DNA of 64,000 bases from Vibrio tetraodonis (GTDB lineage Bacteria; Pseudomonadota; Gammaproteobacteria; Enterobacterales; Vibrionaceae). Made by a program: the position numbers and the translations under genes. The DNA lies in assembly GCF_003350295.1 (NCBI RefSeq), contig NZ_QLYY01000023.1, positions 39,144 through 103,143 on the forward strand, given 5' to 3'. Below are positions 61,970-64,000 of this stretch, in pieces. How positions within the stretch are numbered: position 1 is the stretch's first letter; every line of letters starts with the position of its first letter. The notes below the pieces were generated by a model, which was not told the origin of the DNA, did no database searches, and saw only the letters and a list, made by a program, of their open reading frames with translations.

Positions 61970-62446
61970 ATGTCAAATCAAAGATTAAGAGAGCGTCTTA
62001 AAGAGCCTTTGACAGAAACTACACGAAAAGTGCGCAGAAACTTACTTGCTAGCGCTTTTGTTGGAATTGTTATCATTAAAGTTGGCTTGGTACCAAAAAA
62101 TATTTCAGCGTTTGGTATCGAGTTTTCAGAAGCAAATCAAGAATCATTGCTTGCACTTATTGCTGGAATTACTTGTTTCTATGCAGTTACTTTTCTTGTT
62201 TATATAGCTTCCGAGCTAACAGCATGGAATATTGCACTACGAGCTGAAGAAATTGACAATATGATGCAGTATGAAGAGCGTGTTGTAAAGTACGAAGGTG
62301 ACATGCAGATGGTTGAGTCGTTTGCTCGTAAAGTTAGTCACTTGAGTATAATTGCCAAACCAGTTTTCCTGACTCGTCTTTTCATTGAAGTTGGTTTACC
62401 CCTAGGCATCTCTCTTTGGTCTATGAAGATCGTGTTGGGATATTAG
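61970..62446 (+). CDS. small inner-membrane protein, cassette-like, unknown function
   Basis: A 158-residue protein. It has a basic start (RLRERLKEPLTETTRKVRRN), membrane segments at about 25-42, 64-84 (LLALIAGITCFYAVTFLVYIASEL) and near the C-terminus (LPLGISLWSMKIVL), and a cytoplasmic acidic helix between. AGAGAAAA precedes the ATG. Its stop codon overlaps an attC-like GCCTAAC, as in integron cassettes. I do not recognise the family. Confidence 0.65.
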   Translation: MSNQRLRERLKEPLTETTRKVRRNLLASAFVGIVIIKVGLVPKNISAFGIEFSEANQESLLALIAGITCFYAVTFLVYIASELTAWNIALRAEEIDNMMQYEERVVKYEGDMQMVESFARKVSHLSIIAKPVFLTRLFIEVGLPLGISLWSMKIVLGY

Positions 62447-62496
62447 CCTAACAATAAATTTAAGAGTGATTCACAACGCTTGGCGCCATCACTCTT
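62446..62496 (+). other. integron attC-like half site with terminator stem
   Basis: GCCTAAC (RYYYAAC core) is followed by AATAAATTTAAGAGTGATTC and ACAACGCTTGGC, which resembles the left half of vibrio superintegron repeats (from memory). The matching right half (GTTRRRY) is not found. AAGAGTGAT (62462-62470) instead pairs with ATCACTCTT (62488-62496), forming a terminator-like stem. Confidence 0.45.
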
Positions 62497-62516
62497 TCTC
62501 TTTTCTAGTCAAAATA

Positions 62517-62536
62517 GCCACCCAGAAAGAGGTGGC
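62517..62536 (-). terminator. terminator of the membrane-protein gene at 62570
   Basis: GCCACC (62517-62522) pairs with GGTGGC (62531-62536). On minus, TATTTTG follows. Confidence 0.65.
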
Positions 62537-62569
62537 ATTGTTAATACTAGATTATATGATTTAAAGCAG

Positions 62570-62938
62570 TTACTTCTTACAACTCAAGTGAAAAGGCAGA
62601 ACTAATAACGCAATGACAAGGCCATAAAATAGAGGTAATAGTGCAACGCTCAACCCTACAAATACTGCCTCTGAATCAGAATAAGCATTCCCTAGAGTTT
62701 GGATAACGCCAATAACCACACCCAAGATACTACTAACAATGGCCGTAAATAAAGCGCAACTCAGTGCTGTAGTACGTGACTTTTGATAACCTACACCCGT
62801 AGCAAGTAAAGTTGGTACCACGACAATAAGCAGACTGGTTAAATCGATAAATTGAACAGGGTCGCCTAAAGACGCTACATCGTTAACAACCAGTATCGTT
62901 GCGACGACAAAACTAATATGTATTAGCCATTTGATCAT
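62570..62938 (-). CDS. four-segment small membrane protein, unknown function
   Basis: A 122-residue protein with four hydrophobic stretches (WLIHISFVVATILVVND; LTSLLIVVVPTLLATGVGY; ALSCALFTAIVSSILGVVIG; VFVGLSVALLPLFYGLVIALLV). No family recognised. ATG at 62938 is two bases after the previous gene's stop; a longer frame overlapping that stop is less likely. Probably co-transcribed with the 97-residue gene upstream. Confidence 0.6.
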   Translation of the reverse strand: MIKWLIHISFVVATILVVNDVASLGDPVQFIDLTSLLIVVVPTLLATGVGYQKSRTTALSCALFTAIVSSILGVVIGVIQTLGNAYSDSEAVFVGLSVALLPLFYGLVIALLVLPFHLSCKK

Positions 62939-62940
62939 GT

Positions 62941-63234
62941 TTACCACCAATACCCGAACATAATTGAATTTGGATCTCGTGGTAACTTAAGCATTGATTC
63001 TTTGTCTTGCATGTAACGGCGCGTAAAGTTGCGCTGCTTTGCTCCAGCAGATGGTAAATCACTTATCGCCTCGATGAGCCTTTTTACCTGCGGGTCACTT
63101 ATTGGAGTCCCTCGTTCCAGTGCTTCACGTAATTCAGGAACCAACACCTTATACCATTTATTAGCATCTTGTTTGCCAGATACACGCCCATAAATCTGCT
63201 CAGCAGCAGATGAAAGAAGAGAATTTGCCGACAT
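62941..63234 (-). CDS. small soluble protein, unknown function
   Basis: A 97-residue protein: NSLLSSAAEQIYGRVSGKQDANKWYKVLVPELREALERGTPISDP and SDLPSAGAKQRNFTRRYMQDKESML, ending YWW. Helical, slightly basic, no signal peptide. I do not recognise it. First of a two-gene unit with the membrane protein. Confidence 0.55.
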   Translation of the reverse strand: MSANSLLSSAAEQIYGRVSGKQDANKWYKVLVPELREALERGTPISDPQVKRLIEAISDLPSAGAKQRNFTRRYMQDKESMLKLPRDPNSIMFGYWW

Positions 63235-63461
63235 AAAACCTCATAATATTTGTGATTCTTAAATAGGATAACTCTCAATATATCAGCTAATTAAGCAAGG
63301 AACGAAGTTCACTTACATCAATTATAAGCTTGATTTCATAACTGAGAGATTAAGCCCAATTTTCCAATTTAGTAAGACCGCCAAAATACTTCTATCAAAT
63401 ACTTTCGGAAGCGTGCAGTTAATTCTTAGGGGTTCTGAGATGGTGAAGAGGGACCTAGTAC

Positions 63462-63495
63462 CACTTGTGACTCATGCTATACAGAGTCACAAGTG
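63462..63495. repeat. 12-bp perfect inverted repeat
   Basis: CACTTGTGACTC (63462-63473) and GAGTCACAAGTG (63484-63495) flank a 10-base loop. It lies just after the stop of the small gene at 63510 (minus). No T-run; it may be a terminator or protein site. Confidence 0.65.
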
Positions 63496-63509
63496 CTAAT
63501 GTCAACGGA

Positions 63510-63674
63510 TTAAGCAGCGACCTTATCAGCAATGAGTTCTGCCGTTTGAGCTAATATCCTGCAGCATTGTGCAAGTGCTTGTTTCTCATTGGTTGTGAGC
63601 TGTTCACCGTTCGATGGCACGGCTGATCTTTGCACGATTTCTACCCAGCGTTTTAGTTCATTTAAGTCGTTCAT
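63510..63674 (-). CDS. 54-residue small protein
   Basis: ATG at 63674 preceded by TTAAGGGAGTTTAAA, a strong ribosome site. The product is helical (NDLNELKRWVEIVQRS, then NEKQALAQCCRILAQTAELIADKV), ending at TAA 63510. Family not recognised. An IS3 element end lies 28 bases upstream, possibly separating it from its own promoter. Confidence 0.6.
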   Translation of the reverse strand: MNDLNELKRWVEIVQRSAVPSNGEQLTTNEKQALAQCCRILAQTAELIADKVAA

Positions 63675-63702
63675 TTTAAACTCCCTTAAGGTGAAAGTTG
63701 TA

Positions 63703-64000
63703 TGTAGTGTTCAACAAATTCCGGACACTAACTTAAGCCGATTTTCGGCAGTAACTGGCGATAGCCCATCATTTGCTTGATGAGGCCGTTGCCTATTGTA
63801 GTAATCCATCAAGTAATAACTGATATCCTTCTTTGCCTGAGTTTGGGTTAGGTACCCAGTAGTTGGTATCCATTCGGTTTTTAGACTTCTAAATAGCCTT
63901 TCCATTGGGGCATTATCCCAACAGTTACCTCTACGACTCATGCTCTGAGTTATGCGATATCGCCAAAGCCTTTGACGATATTTAAGGCTGCTATATTGGC
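63703..64000 (-). mobile_element. IS3-family insertion sequence, right end (continues past window)
   Basis: The element begins at TGTAGTGTTC with an IS3-type end (TG... and ATTCCGGACAC). The transposase is on minus and runs off the window edge. The other end and target duplication are outside. Confidence 0.75.
63711..64000 (-). CDS. IS3-family transposase (integrase core), partial
   Basis: The visible C-terminal ~96 residues open as QYSSLKYRQRLWRYRITQSMSRRGNCWDNA, then MERLFRSLKTEW with the last catalytic Glu of the DDE triad, ISYYLMDYYNRQRPH and GLSPVTAENRL. The stop TGA lies inside the terminal repeat. The frame is open to the window edge. Confidence 0.85.
   Translation of the reverse strand, partial: QYSSLKYRQRLWRYRITQSMSRRGNCWDNAPMERLFRSLKTEWIPTTGYLTQTQAKKDISYYLMDYYNRQRPHQANDGLSPVTAENRLKLVSGIC

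Noticed and set aside
1..64000. CRISPR array, rRNA or prophage
   Set aside because: No regularly spaced repeats, no rRNA sequence and no phage structural genes were seen.

Overview
The window looks like a chromosomal segment of a Vibrio or close relative. It has AT-leaning gammaproteobacterial DNA, a complete syp-type symbiosis/biofilm polysaccharide locus, two tRNA-Val(GAC) genes, NorM, NagK, a YbiT-type ABC-F ATPase, and several small families seen mainly in Vibrionaceae (DUF3802, DUF2960, DUF3080 and a probable DUF6559).

Layout: 1-6.1 kb holds a plus-strand envelope/polysaccharide-type operon: the tail of one DUF3131 protein, two complete DUF3131 lipoproteins, an unknown secreted protein, a GH16 glucanase and a glycosyltransferase. 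6.2-22.6 kb is mixed: a response regulator with a TPR-like region, a CAP-domain lipoprotein, GrpB, a eukaryote-type 4-hydroxyphenylpyruvate dioxygenase, a DUF2760-Hsp70-Hsp70 chaperone module, an exonuclease, a chemoreceptor with a secreted sensor-like partner, an OmpA protein and an FAD monooxygenase. 22.8-23.1 kb holds the tRNA pair with its promoter and terminator.

23.2-44.6 kb is the syp locus on the minus strand, sypA-B-C-D-(PhnD-like)-F-G-H-I-J-K-L-M-N-O-P-Q-R. The usual sypE position is occupied by a periplasmic phosphonate-type binding protein next to the hybrid kinase SypF. Sigma-54 promoter-like sequences precede sypA, sypI, sypP and, more weakly, sypM. Each has an upstream dyad resembling TTCTCA-N3-TGAGAA, a likely SypG operator. 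SypF and SypG would activate the locus. SypH/I/J/N/P/Q/R build the repeat unit, SypK/L/O flip, polymerise and set its length, SypC/D export it, SypM acylates it, and SypA regulates.

44.9-59.5 kb is core-like: a secreted ATP-dependent DNA ligase, DUF3080, NorM, a fructosamine-kinase family protein, NlpC/P60, a sterol desaturase-type protein, a DTW protein, NagK, a broken mobA, an ECF sigma/anti-sigma operon with two secreted proteins, and ybiT, which appears to start at an AUC codon.

59.5-64 kb is AT-rich accessory DNA. It holds a possibly frameshifted Cys-rich small gene, an IS200/IS605 tnpA remnant, an integron-attC-like half site, small membrane-protein genes and the end of an IS3-family element. 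The standout is a gene split by an exact 32-bp tandem duplication. Restoring one copy gives a 384-residue protein with an N-terminal motif like the Salmonella WEK(I/M)xxFF type III secretion signal and a C-terminal inositol-polyphosphate-kinase-like domain, that is, a candidate type III effector not obviously matching one I know.
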